From Branchiostoma floridae (taxonomy: Eukaryota; Chordata; Leptocardii; Amphioxiformes; Branchiostomatidae): a DNA stretch of 64,000 nucleotides. Shown one piece after another: positions 37,056 through 49,000 of this stretch. The notes under the pieces are model-generated. The model had not been told where the DNA came from, did not search any database, and saw nothing but the letters and a program-made list of their open reading frames with translations. The position numbers and the translations under genes were made by a program. Location: assembly GCF_000003815.2 (NCBI RefSeq), contig NC_049996.1, positions 16,259,452 through 16,323,451 of the forward strand, written 5' to 3'. Within the stretch, counting starts at the first letter, position 1, and every line of letters begins with the position of its first letter.

Positions 37056-40000
37056 CTGGAAACAACAAAAAAACAAACATTCAGCCTACTGATAGCCATA
37101 TCTTTTTCCGTAGAAACGGCAATGTTTTGAGTCCGTTTGGAAGTGTGGCATTCGAACTGTTTGCATCTTCAAATAAAGAGGAGTTGAGTTCAGGAATCTG
37201 TAGCTTCCAGACGTGTTTCCTTGTTGTCCGTCTGTACTTCTTACATAATTCCCTGTGACGAACTCTTGTCTCAGCGGTATTCCCAAAGAACCAGGGAAGA
37301 ACTCCTATCCCTCTTACATTGCGACAAGTTAATAAATATGTAAAAAAGATAACTCCAGGTGTGTCTCACCTCTGTTCCTGTAATGTGGCCTGGATTTCTG
37401 AGACTCTGACCAGCGAACGAGCGAACTTGAGATCCACCGAAACCTGGGAGCTGTGCAGGCTGCCCATCGCATGGCCCTCTTCATCTAACCTCTGCGCCTA
37501 AACAACAACAATAAACAACAACAATGAAAAACAACAAAATCAATAAACAACAAGTAATGTGCAGGCTGCCCATCGCATGGCTTTCTTCATCTAACCTCTG
37601 CGCCTAAAGGTAATAAACAACAACAAAAGCAACAATAAATGGCCATCACTTAACAGAGTCACTGAGTCCTATCAGTATAACATGATGTCACAGTAGTGGA
37701 TTGCTTATTCCTTGACAAAGCCTGGAGACCAACTTGTGTGTTGGTAATACCAGGGTTGGACAAGTCCACTATTCCGATTTTCGATTGTCCAGGCCAAATG
37801 AAAGTGCTGATCAGGCAAGTACATCTCCTATTCCACTTGCCCAAATGAGCAAGGTATTTCCATGGGTGAGATTTTCATATTCATTACTTTTCACAGTATT
37901 GGCATCAAACATTGGCCAACACAGAAAAATAGAGCCAGTAATAAAAGAATTCCATCACTGGAAGTGAAAATATATAGAATAATGTCATCTAAATTTTGGG
38001 CAAGTGAAAAGTTTGTTCGAGCAAGCGAAATTCTTATCTACTTGCCTGAAAGGACAAATAAATTTTAGAAAACTTGTTGAACCCTGAATACCTAGCCTGA
38101 TTAAATCTCGCTTATAGCAGCCATCCAGCATCCGACGGCCTCCGAGAACAGCCCCGGACAGCAGAGTTTGTGTTACACAAACTACTCAATACCTGTTCAA
38201 ACAAACAAACAAACAAACAAACAAACAAACAAACCGACCTGTCTCTCGGCATGCTCCGCCTGCCAGCCCTGTGTATGTCTGATGAGACTCTCCTTGTAGT
38301 ACTTGACTAGCGAGGGCGTAACAAAACAAACAAACAAACAAACAAACAGACAAACCTGTCTCTCGGCATGCTCTGCCTGCCAGCCTTGCGTATGTCTGAT
38401 GAGACTCTCCTTGTAGTACTTGACTAGCGAAGGTGTGACAAAACAAACAAACAAACAAACAAACCTGTCTCTCTGCATGCTCTGCCTGCCAGCCTTGCGT
38501 ATGTCTGATGAGGCTCTCCTTGTAGTACTTGACTAGCGAAGGTGTGACAAAACAAACAAACAAACAAACAAACCGACCTGTCTCTCTGCATGCTCTGCCT
38601 GCCAGCCTTGCGTATGTCTGATGAGACTCTCCTTGTAGTACTTGACTAGCGAAGGTGTGACAAAACAAACAAACAAACAAACAAACCTGTCTCTCTGCAT
38701 GCTCTGCCTGCCAGCCTTGCGTATGTCTGATGAGGCTCTCCTTGTAGTACTTGACTAGCGAAGGTGTGACAAAACAAACAAACAAACAAACAAACCGACC
38801 TGTCTCTCTGCATGCTCTGCCTGCCAGCCTTGCGTATGTCTGATGAGACTCTCCTTGTAGTACTTGACTAGCGAAGGTGTGACAAAACAAACAAACAAAC
38901 AAACAAACCGACCTGTCTCTCGGCATGCTCTGCCTGCCAGCCCTGCGTATGTCTGGTGAGGCTCTCTTTGTAGTACTTGACTAGCGAGGGCGTGACAAAA
39001 CAAACAAACAAACAAACAAACAAACCTGTCTCTCGGCATGCTCTGCCTGCCAGCCCTGTGTATGTCTGATGAGGCTCTCCTTGTAGTACTTGACTAGCGA
39101 TGGCAGGACAAAACAAACATCTACATCTACATCTACATAGGATACCCCCAAATGACCCCGCGAGGGGCAAAAGTAGGGGGGGGAGCTGAGGCTCCCGGGT
39201 TAGGGCGGGCAGGCCGCCTGCCTGGCATGGAAGTGCTCAACGTTGGGAGCGCTTACAACCGTGCCAGGCAGGGCATTCCACTCGGGAATTGTGCGTGGGA
39301 AAAAAGAATGTTTGTAGATATCGGTGCGTGCAAATATGTGTTGATATTTGAAGTCGTGACTACCCCGGGTGCGCCCTTGGGCAGGCTTCAGAATATTGCT
39401 GGCGTCTATGTTAATATTATTGTTGACTACTTTATAGAAAAAGGTGAGGCGGGCGTTCCTCCTCCTTTCGGAGAGCGGGCGCCACTGCAGGTCTGAAAGC
39501 ATTTGTGTCATGCTGCTAGTCTGCCGGTAGTCATTTAGGGTCACTCGGGCTGCCCTGCGCTGGACGGCCTCCACCGCCTGTATCCCTTTGTTGGTGTACG
39601 GGTCCCAGACGATGGCACTATATTCCAAGTGAGGCCGTACCAGCGCTTTGTAACAAGTGGCCTTGACCCTAGATGGACAATGGGTCAAGTTGCGCCGAAT
39701 GACTCCTAGGACCTTACCAGCTTTGCTAGTGGCGTGGTTGATATGGGTGTCCCACCGCAAATCGTCGGACAGTTGTACTCCAAGATAGGGGTGGGACTTA
39801 ACACCGGTAAGGGCTTCTCCACAGAGGGAGTACTGAGTTATGATGGGGTGCTTTTTACGGGTGATATGGAGGATGTGACATTTAGAGGGGTTGAACGACA
39901 TGAGCCAACGATTTTGCCATTCTGTTAGCGCATCGAGGTCAGACTGCAGCCCTTGTGCGTCAGAAGGCTTGCTGATAGTTCGATAAATCAAGCAATCGTC

Positions 40001-43000
40001 AGCAAACAGTCGAACATGTGAGTCTACGGAATCGGGTAGGTCATTAATGTAGAGCAGGAATAGCAGAGGGCCTAACACAGTACCCTGCGGAACTCCAGAG
40101 GTGACCTTGACAGCTTTAGATGTTCCACCGTCAAAGACAACGCTCTGGGTTCTCTCCGTAAGGAAGGCCCTAAGCCAAGACTGAAGGAGGCCAGAAATAC
40201 CATAGTGCTCGAGCTTGCTCAGCAGACATTCGTGTGGCACAGTATCGAATGCTTTGCTAAAGTCAAGCACCGCGGCATCGACCTGTTTGTTCTGGTCCAT
40301 GTTCTTGGCCAGGTCTTGGAGGGTAAGCACCAGCTGGCTCTCGCAGGACAGACCCTTCCTGAAGCCGTGTTGCGCAGGGGACAGAATGCCATGAGCGTCT
40401 AGATGTTTCATCATGTGGCTGTGCACGATGTGTTCGAGCACTTTACCACAGACCGATGTCAGAGACACCGGCCTATAGTTTGATGGCAAGGTTCTGTCCC
40501 CCTTTTTGAAGATTGGAGCGATGTTAGCTGTTCTCCAATCTTCAGGAACATCTCCCGTGGATATTGACTGGGAGAATATGACCTGTAATATTGGCGCAAT
40601 TTGTTCGGCTACGGTCTTCAGGAGGCGAGGTGGTAATCCGTCTGGTCCTGTGGCCTTGCTGGGGTTAAGACAGGAGAGCTGTTTGGCTACCCCCTCCACT
40701 GTGATGTTAAGGGAGGGGATAGTTGGAGCTTTGGGTTCGCCAAGGGTAGGAACGGTGGTCTTATCCTCCCTGGTAAACACTGACTCAAACTGGGCCCCCA
40801 GTGCATCAGCCTTTTCTTTGGGGTCAGATGTTAGCACCCCCTGATGTCTTAGGGCGGACGCACCAGTAGAGTCTTGTCTGATGGATTTGACATAGCTCCA
40901 AAAGGCCTTGGGATTATCCTCGATGTTAGACTCCAGGTAATTGGAGACATAATCCCTATGGGCCTTCCTAACTCTCTGCTTAACGCCCTTCCTACACCTC
41001 TTGAACTTTGCCCAGGCTTCATTGGAGTTGGATCTCCTAGCCTTGGAAAAAAGTTCAGACCGCTTACGCATAGCTTTGCGAATCTGGGGAGTTATCCAAG
41101 GTTTGTTGGATTGTGGCCTCACTTTTTCCTGGGGACATGCTTATTGGCAGCACCACTAACGGCTGCCTTAAACAGCTCCCAGTTTTCTGAGGCAGTGTTG
41201 TGCTGAGCCTGGTCTGCAAACTCTTGACTGTATGTTGCCATATCCTGCTGGAGTGCATCGATGTTAGCTTTCCTCCACAGGTATATGAGCCGATCTTTTG
41301 AGTTTGATGTTTGGGGCTTTACTTGAACATCAATCAGCGGGATGTCATGATCGCTGAGACCTGGTAAGATTTTGACTCTCTCCACTAAGGTGGAATTTGT
41401 GGTGAGAAACAGATCCAGGGTGTTCGAAGTTTGCCCCACAGTACGAGTTGGTTCACAGACCATTTGTTCCAGACCACAGTCATTGGCAAGGCTGATGTAA
41501 TTGCTAGTGAGAGTGGATGGATTGGAAGCGGTGGTATTAGCTTCAGGGTTCCAGGTCGCATCAGGCAGGTTGAAGTCACCTGCTAGCCAGATGTGGGCAT
41601 TGTTGTTATTAGCCCGCTTTTGCAGCACTGATCTTTCTAGTGCTACAAAATCATCATGACCAGCTGAGGGGGGGCGATAGTAGGCCCCTATGTAGATGGA
41701 CTTACTGTTGGCCAGATGGACCCGGACCCAGGTCAACTCGCAGGGACAGTCCGGGTCTGGGTGGTGGGTTGCTATGATGTTGTTCTTTACAGCAACAAGC
41801 ACACCCCCTCCCCGGCCAGCTCTGTCTCTCCTGAACACATTGTACGTGTCCGGAAAGATTTCGCTGCTGCCCACTGACGAGTCCAGCCACGTCTCAGTGC
41901 CAACAACAATGTCTGGTTGCACAGCTTCGCAAAATGCATGCAGTTCAGGTACCTTATTGCGGATAGATTGAAAGTTGATCACACAGGTCCTGACTGGTTT
42001 GGTATGTGTGCGGTCGCGAGGCGGTGGAGTAATACCATATCCGATAGGCGAAGACGTAGCGATAGGTCTCAACAAACAAACAAACAAACAAACAAACAAA
42101 CCTGTCTCTCGGCATGCTCTGCCTGCCAGCCCTGTGTATGTCTGATGAGGCTCTCCTTGTAGTACTTGACTAGCGAGGGCAGGACAAAACAAACAAACAA
42201 ACAAACAAACAAACAAACAAACCTGTCTCTCGGCATGCTCTGCCTGCCAGCCCTGTGTATGTCTGATGAGGCTCTCTTTGTAGTACTTGACTAGCGAGGG
42301 CAGGACAAAACAAACAAACAAACAAACAAACAAACAAACAAACAAACCTGTCTCTCGGCATGCTCTGCCTGCCAGCCCTGTGTATGTCTGATGAGGCTCT
42401 CTTTGTAGTACTTGACTAGCGATGGCGTGAGTTCGATAGACGGCGGCAGAACCGTCTGTACCGCGGTTGGCGTGGAACTGTGGACCACAGTGTAACTGCT
42501 GCTCACCGCCCCGTCCGCGTGGCTTCTGAAAACGGAAAAACAGATCCACAATCAGTTCTCGCAAGAACTAGGTCACTCCGTGATCATGATGGACTGAGTC
42601 ATCAAAAATTTGGAGGTATGTTTGCTTACCTGTCAAAACTAGTCACTGATTGATGAAAAATTCAATTAACTGTTTACATACGTGACTGATAAATTTCTTC
42701 AACCACAACCAGTTCATATTTTTGACATGCTCAACCTTTTTCTACACTGGTATTGAATTGTTCTGCCAATTCATGCTGACGCTAAAGAAGACTCAAAACG
42801 TCCAGAAGTAATCTCCAAATCTTATCCAGTAATACTTGTAGTATTGTTTACCTGGATTTCAGGGCTGTCTCCAACCCTAACTATTTTTCCATCCCTCTCA
42901 TTATTTGGGAGCCAATGTTGTTGATTTCCTTTGTAAAATCTGTCATTTTATGTACTGAACTTCAGACTCTTGGGGACGGATGGGCTAAAAATTTTCCAAC

Positions 43001-46000
43001 AAGCAAATTTCCAAAAGACTGAAACAAACGTACCCTACAGATTTCTGGCTATGTACACTGTGAGACTGAAAGAAACGTACCCTACAGATTTCTGGCTATG
43101 TACACTGTGAGACTGAAAGAAACGTACCCTACAGATTTCTGGCTATGTACACTGTGAGACTGAAAGAAACGTACCCTACAGATTTCTGGCTATGTACACT
43201 GAGACTGAAGGAAACGTACCCTACAGATTTCTGGCTATGTACACTGTGAGACTAAAAGAAACGTACCCTACAGATTTCTGGCTATGTACACTGTGAGACT
43301 GAAAGAAACGTACCCTACAGATTTCTGGCTATGTACACTGTGAGACTGAAAGAAACGTACCCTACAGATTTCTGGCTATGTACACTGTGAGACTGAAAGA
43401 AACGTACCCTACAGATTTCTGGCTATGTACACTGTGAGACTGAAAGAAACGTACCCTACAGATTTCTGGCTATGTACACTGTGAGACTGAAAGAAACGTA
43501 CCCTACAGATTTCTGGCTATGTGCACTGTGAGACTAAAAGAAACGTACCCTACAGATTTCTGGCTATGTACACTGTGAGACTGAAACAAACCTACCCTAC
43601 AGATTTCTGGCTATGTACACTGTGAGACTGAAACAAACCTACCCTACAGATTTCTGGCTATGTACACTGTGAGACTGACAGAAACGTACCCTACAGATTT
43701 CTGGCTATGTACACTGTGAGACTGAAAGAAACGCACCCTACAGATTTCTGGCTATGTACACTGTGAGACTAAAACAAACGTACCCTACAGATTTCTGGCT
43801 ATGTACACTGTGAGACTGACAGAAACGTACCCTACAGATTTCTGGCTATGTACACTGTGAGACTGACAGAAACGCACCCTACAGATTTCTGGCTATGTAC
43901 ACTGTGAGACTGACACAAACGTACCCTACAGATCTCTGGCTATGTACACTGTGAGACTGACAGACACGTACCCTACAGATTTCTGGCTATGTACACTGTG
44001 AGACTGACAGACACGTACTCTACAGATCTCTGGCTATGTACACTGTGAGACTGACAGACACGCACTCTACAGATTTCTGGCTATGTACACTGAGACTAAG
44101 ACAAACGCACCCTACAGATATCTGGGTATGTACACTGTGAGACTGANNNNNNNNNNNNNNNNNNNNNNNNNNNNNNNNNNNNNNNNNNNNNNNNNNNNNN
44201 NNNNNNNNNNNNNNNNNNNNNNNNNNNNNNNNNNNNNNNNNNNNNNTCTGGCTATGTACACTCGTGAGACTGAAAGAAACGTACCCCACACATTTCTGGC
44301 TATGTGCACTGTGAGACTCAAAGAAACGTACCCTACAGATTTCTGGCTATGTACACTGTGAGACTGACAGAAACGTACCCTACAGATTTCTGGCTATGTA
44401 CACTGTGAGACTGAAAGAAACGTACCCTACAGATTTCTGGCTATGTACACTGTGAGACTGACAGAAACGTACCCTACAGATTTCTGGCTATGTACACTGT
44501 GAGACTGAAAGAAACGTACCCTACAGATTTCTGGCTATGTACACTGTGAGACTGACAGAAACGTACCCTACAGATTTCTGGCTATGTACACTGTGAGACT
44601 GACAGAAACGTACCCTACAGATTTCTGGCTATGTACACTGTGAGACTGAAAGAAACGTACCCTACAGATTTCTGGCTATGTACACTGTGAGACTAAAACA
44701 AACCGTACCCCTTACAGATTTCTGGCTATGTACACTGTGAGACTGGGCAGAAACGTACCCTACAGATTTCTGGCTATGTACACTGTGAAGGACTGAAGGG
44801 AACGTACCCTACAGATTTCTGGCCTTATGTAACACTGTGAGACTGATAGCCACTGTGAGACTGAAAGAAACGTACCCTACAGATTTCTGGCTATGTACAC
44901 TGTGAGACTGAAGCAAACGTACCCTACAGATTTCTGGCTATGTACACTGTGAGACTGATAGAAACGTACCCTACAGATTTCTGGCTATGTACACTGTGAG
45001 ACTGAAAGAAACGTACCCTACAGATTTCTGGCTATGTACACTGTGAGACTGAAGCAAACGTACCCTACAGATTTCTGGCTATGTACACTGTGAGACTAAC
45101 ACAAACGTACCCTACAGATTTCTGGCTATGTACACTGTGAGACTGACAGAAACGTACCCTACAGATTTCTGGCTATGTACACTGTGAGCAGGTGACGCTG
45201 TGCTGGTGACCGCCTCCGGCTGCTGACTGGAGCTGGGCTGCACAAACAACACACAAAACTGGTTAGACTCTCAGAAGCACTGGGGAAGATAGGATGGTGG
45301 CCTTAGTAAAATAAACAGCATATCGCCCCATTAAATCTAATCATACTGTTGGCCTCCTTCAAGCACAAGTTGCTGGTATGCTATGCAGACATTTAGGTAA
45401 GGGAGGGGGGGGGGGGGCGTCAAGGTGTCCCCGGGACAATGTACCATTAACAAAGATTAGACACCTCTTTTTCAGCAAGAGCCTTTGTTATAAAACATGT
45501 ACTGTTGTCCACGTAATACTGCATAAAAACAGGTTTACATTGCTTGAAATGCCCATCTGGTTAACGTAGCACACCCCCACCCCGATTTCATGTATGCCCA
45601 GTCTATAAATCAAAGCTAAAAGCTAGAAGTTGTTATGTGATAACTCATGTGGTACCTGTGGTGAGAGCTGGGACTGGTACGGGGAGGACATGTCTGATAT
45701 TGACGTCCGCATTGACACTGGGGAGGAGTCAGAAACATCTGGGGGGAAACAAACAAACATTAACAATAAAATAATGCTCTTGCAGTTCTGGCAAATGCTC
45801 CAAGAGGGCCCAAACCTATGTCATCATATTCCCCAACATAAGAGCTATTTACCATCCAAATATCAGGACCATAGCTTTTCAGAACACGAAATATCAACAT
45901 CAGAAGTTCTGCATTAGTACCATGGAAAGCCACCAGAGGGCCCGAAATCTAATCAATTCTTTTATAGGACAAGAGCAAAGAGCAAATTTCATGACAATTC

Positions 46001-49000
46001 ATCCATCACTTCTAAAGTTACGCTGTTTTACCACTTACATACAACAGAAATACATACAACACACACACATACATAGTCTTACTCTACTGAGTTGTAGCAT
46101 TTGCATACATACAAATGCTACCAAAAACATGAACTTCTCAGTGAAGGTAATAACACAGTGAAGTCAGGCAACATATGAAAGATAAGTTTGCTCACTGGAA
46201 GGGGGGACAGTTGTGGACGCCTGCGGCTGCTGGGCCTGCAGTGCCTGTTGGGTCAGCAAGGTGGCGTGCTGCAACAGCTGTAAGGACTGCTCTACTCCTA
46301 CATTGTGAACTGGTGGCAAAACAAAAAGGCATAAACGTCAGGAATAAAAAAACAAAACACAACTTGACTTAACTTGACTTACACAACACATTACTGTAAA
46401 AGTTTTAATTTTGTGTGTTTTTTCACGGTGGTTTTTAATTACTGGTTGAAACAAGGCGGTACATGTTGTTGAAGAAGTCAGAACAAGCATTTTTCCTGGT
46501 AATTTTTAGTTTTCCAGGAAGAAGTTACTGTGGAAACTGTGAACACTTTTTATCTTCTCCTTCTTGTGCCATCACTACACTCTAGTACTGTGAACACTAG
46601 ACTGTCGTGAAAATTTCAACATTTACAATGATCTGGCAAAACACTTGCATGCCTGATGCTTACTTCCGTGTTTCTCAAGCAAATATCTTCTGACATGAAA
46701 ACAACAGAGCCAGCAAAGTGATTTCTTAGCTGACTTTCATACTGCAGAAACAGAAACTGATGAGGAGTTGAGTTCTCCTTACCTTGGGATATACTACTTG
46801 AGCTGGAGGTGGGGGGGAAGAGCTGCTGCACCAGGGAGGAAGGGATGGTGTGGGAGGTGGGGTGGGTGCGCCCCAGGGAGGGGGTTCCAGGTGAGGGGGT
46901 GTTCTGCACCGCAGGGGACTCTGCAAGGGGTAGAAACATTGGTGTGAGATATACTGTGATGTCAGCAAACATGGGTGTGATACTGAAATGTCAGCAAACA
47001 TCGGTATGAGACATACTGTGATGTCACTTTACATTGGTGTGATACTGTAATGTCAGTAAATATTGGTGTGAGACATTCTGTGATATCAGTAAACACTGGT
47101 GTGATACATTGTGATGTCAGTAAACATTGGTGTGAGACATTCCATGAAATGTCAGTAAACATTGGTGTGAGACATTCAGTGTGATGTCAGAGGGAGCAGA
47201 TAGATTACAACTGCTCCTCTCCAAGCAGATGTGGGTTGGGCTGCATCAGGCTTTGATCGTGACCTACACGGACATTGGTCCTATCAGTGTAAAGCCTCAT
47301 CATATGCAGGGGGTATGCCGACCTTACAGACTTCACAGCAATACAGCTGGTGGAGCTCTGTCTGTGTTCTATGCCAGGTCTCCAAGGTAACAGGACATTA
47401 CAACTTTTCTCTGACAGTTCTACACCAGTTGCCAGGTAACAGATGTTTCAAGTTGTTCTACTCCTGTTGCAAGGCAAAAGCTATTCTGCTGTTGTTGCCA
47501 TGCAACAGTTGGCTTGACCTGTTCTAACTTCTACTCTTGTTGCAAAGTAACAGCTGTTCTGAACTATTCTACTCCTGTTGCTAGGCAACAGATGTTCTGA
47601 GATGTTCTGCTGTTGCTAAGTAACAGCTGCTCTGACCTGTTCTACTCCTGTTGCTAAGTAACAGCTGCTCTGACCTGTTCTACTCCTGTTGCTAAGTAAC
47701 AGCTGCTCTGACCTGTTCTACTCCTGTTGCTAAGTAACAGCTGCTCTGACCTGTTCTACTCCTGTTGCTAAGTAACAGCTGCTCTGACCTGTTCTACTCC
47801 TGTTGCTAAGTAACAGCTGCTCTGACCTGTTCTACTCCTGTTGCTAAGTAACAGCTGCTCTGACCTGTTCTACTCCTGTTGCTAAGTAACAGCTGTTCTG
47901 ACCTGTTCTACTCCTGTTGCTAGGTAACTGACCTGTTCTACTCCTGGTGTAGATGGTCTGCAGATGTTCGGGGGTTGTTGAGATGTCCATGCGGTCGCTG
48001 CCCTGTCCGGGGGTGCCTCGGTGAGCGCTGGGGGTGCCCTGGGATGAAGAGGGGGTACCTGGAAAAGGGGGGGGGGGGGGTCTTGTTACAATTCACTGAT
48101 GATGGGGACCTCATTATAGATCCACCGATGAGGTGAGGTGCTTGTAAAGGATGCACTTAACAAGGTATTTAGCTTTCACATGATTTATTCCTTTACACAA
48201 AGCAGAAAGATTGGAATATACACAAATGTTTTCTTAACAAGGGAGGAAAAAGACAACTTTCAGGTTCAATTTTGAGGTTCTTACCTGTTCTATTGAGAGA
48301 CTTGTGTCTTACCTGTTCTATTGTGAGACTTGGGGGTGTCTTTGTGCCTTACCTGTTCTATTGTGAGACTTGTGTCTTACCTGTTCTATTGTGAGACTTG
48401 GGGGTGTCCTTGTGCCTTACCTGTTCTATTGAGAGACTTGTGTCTTACCTGTTCTATTGTGAGACTTGGGGGTGTCCTTGTGTCTGTCCAGGGCCGGCTG
48501 ACCGGAGGCGCGGGGGGACGGGTCCGTGGAATGCTTGTGATTAGATGCTGCAGAAATGTAGAAATCACCATTAAAACCTGCTTCGGGGGAGTTTTTACAT
48601 TAAGGAGACATGGTCACCAGTATAGGTTGACTGTTGATACGAGACATGTACTTGGATACTTCGCGCTGATACCTAGGAGTACCAGTTGGGTTAGGGGTGT
48701 GCAGAGGTGGCTAGTGGTTAGGCCTGGAAAAAATGTGTTTCCTGTTGTCCGCAGTGGAGTCACATAGTTTCCAGGTAGAATTTTTATTCAACCTGCATCC
48801 TATTGAAGTAAAAAGACTGCTTGCCTCTCCGATGAAGGATAAATGTATCCATTATGCACAAAATTTAATGCATTTGAATTTTACTTTGAAACTGTATTGT
48901 ATCATGACAGTCTTAGCAAGTCTTAAACAAAATTACAAGACACAAGAAGTAAATCCCTACCTACCGACCATAACGTTTTCAGGACTGAATCAGGAAACAC

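Larger units (their letters stand above)
39118..42070 (-). mobile_element. CR1/L2-like non-LTR retrotransposon, 5'-truncated
   Basis: About 2.95 kb in the same orientation as WAC, inserted in the spacer of the exon 15 array. It has an apurinic endonuclease and a reverse transcriptase, then a 3' UTR with a CCCCTCGCGGGG-type hairpin and a tail of repeated TGTAGA. ORF1 is absent and the 5' end joins (GTTT)n directly. No clear target-site duplication can be read because both flanks are the same repeat. Assignment to a Jockey-superfamily clade (CR1, L2 or Crack) is by motif style only. Confidence 0.88.

Noticed and set aside
36693-37076. 127-codon minus ORF over WAC exon 17
   Set aside because: The frame matching WAC (ILFLRQQI...) is different, phase-correct with exon 16 and ends at TAG 36986; the longer ORF is a shadow.
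38186-38926. 246-codon minus-strand ORF with repeated FVCLFVC and HTQGW motifs
   Set aside because: It is the exon 15 copy array read through in alternating frames; (GTTT)n has no stops. It has no start or splice logic of its own.
42071-42564. Apparent fusion of WAC sequence to the retrotransposon endonuclease in one 481-codon ORF
   Set aside because: The upstream part reads exon 15 and its copies in a non-WAC frame, and an intron donor lies between; the continuity is a product of stop-free repeats.
43014-45190. CRISPR-like regularly spaced array
   Set aside because: There are no unique spacers between repeats. The 47-bp unit is continuous, derives from a coding exon end and its donor, and the context is an animal intron.
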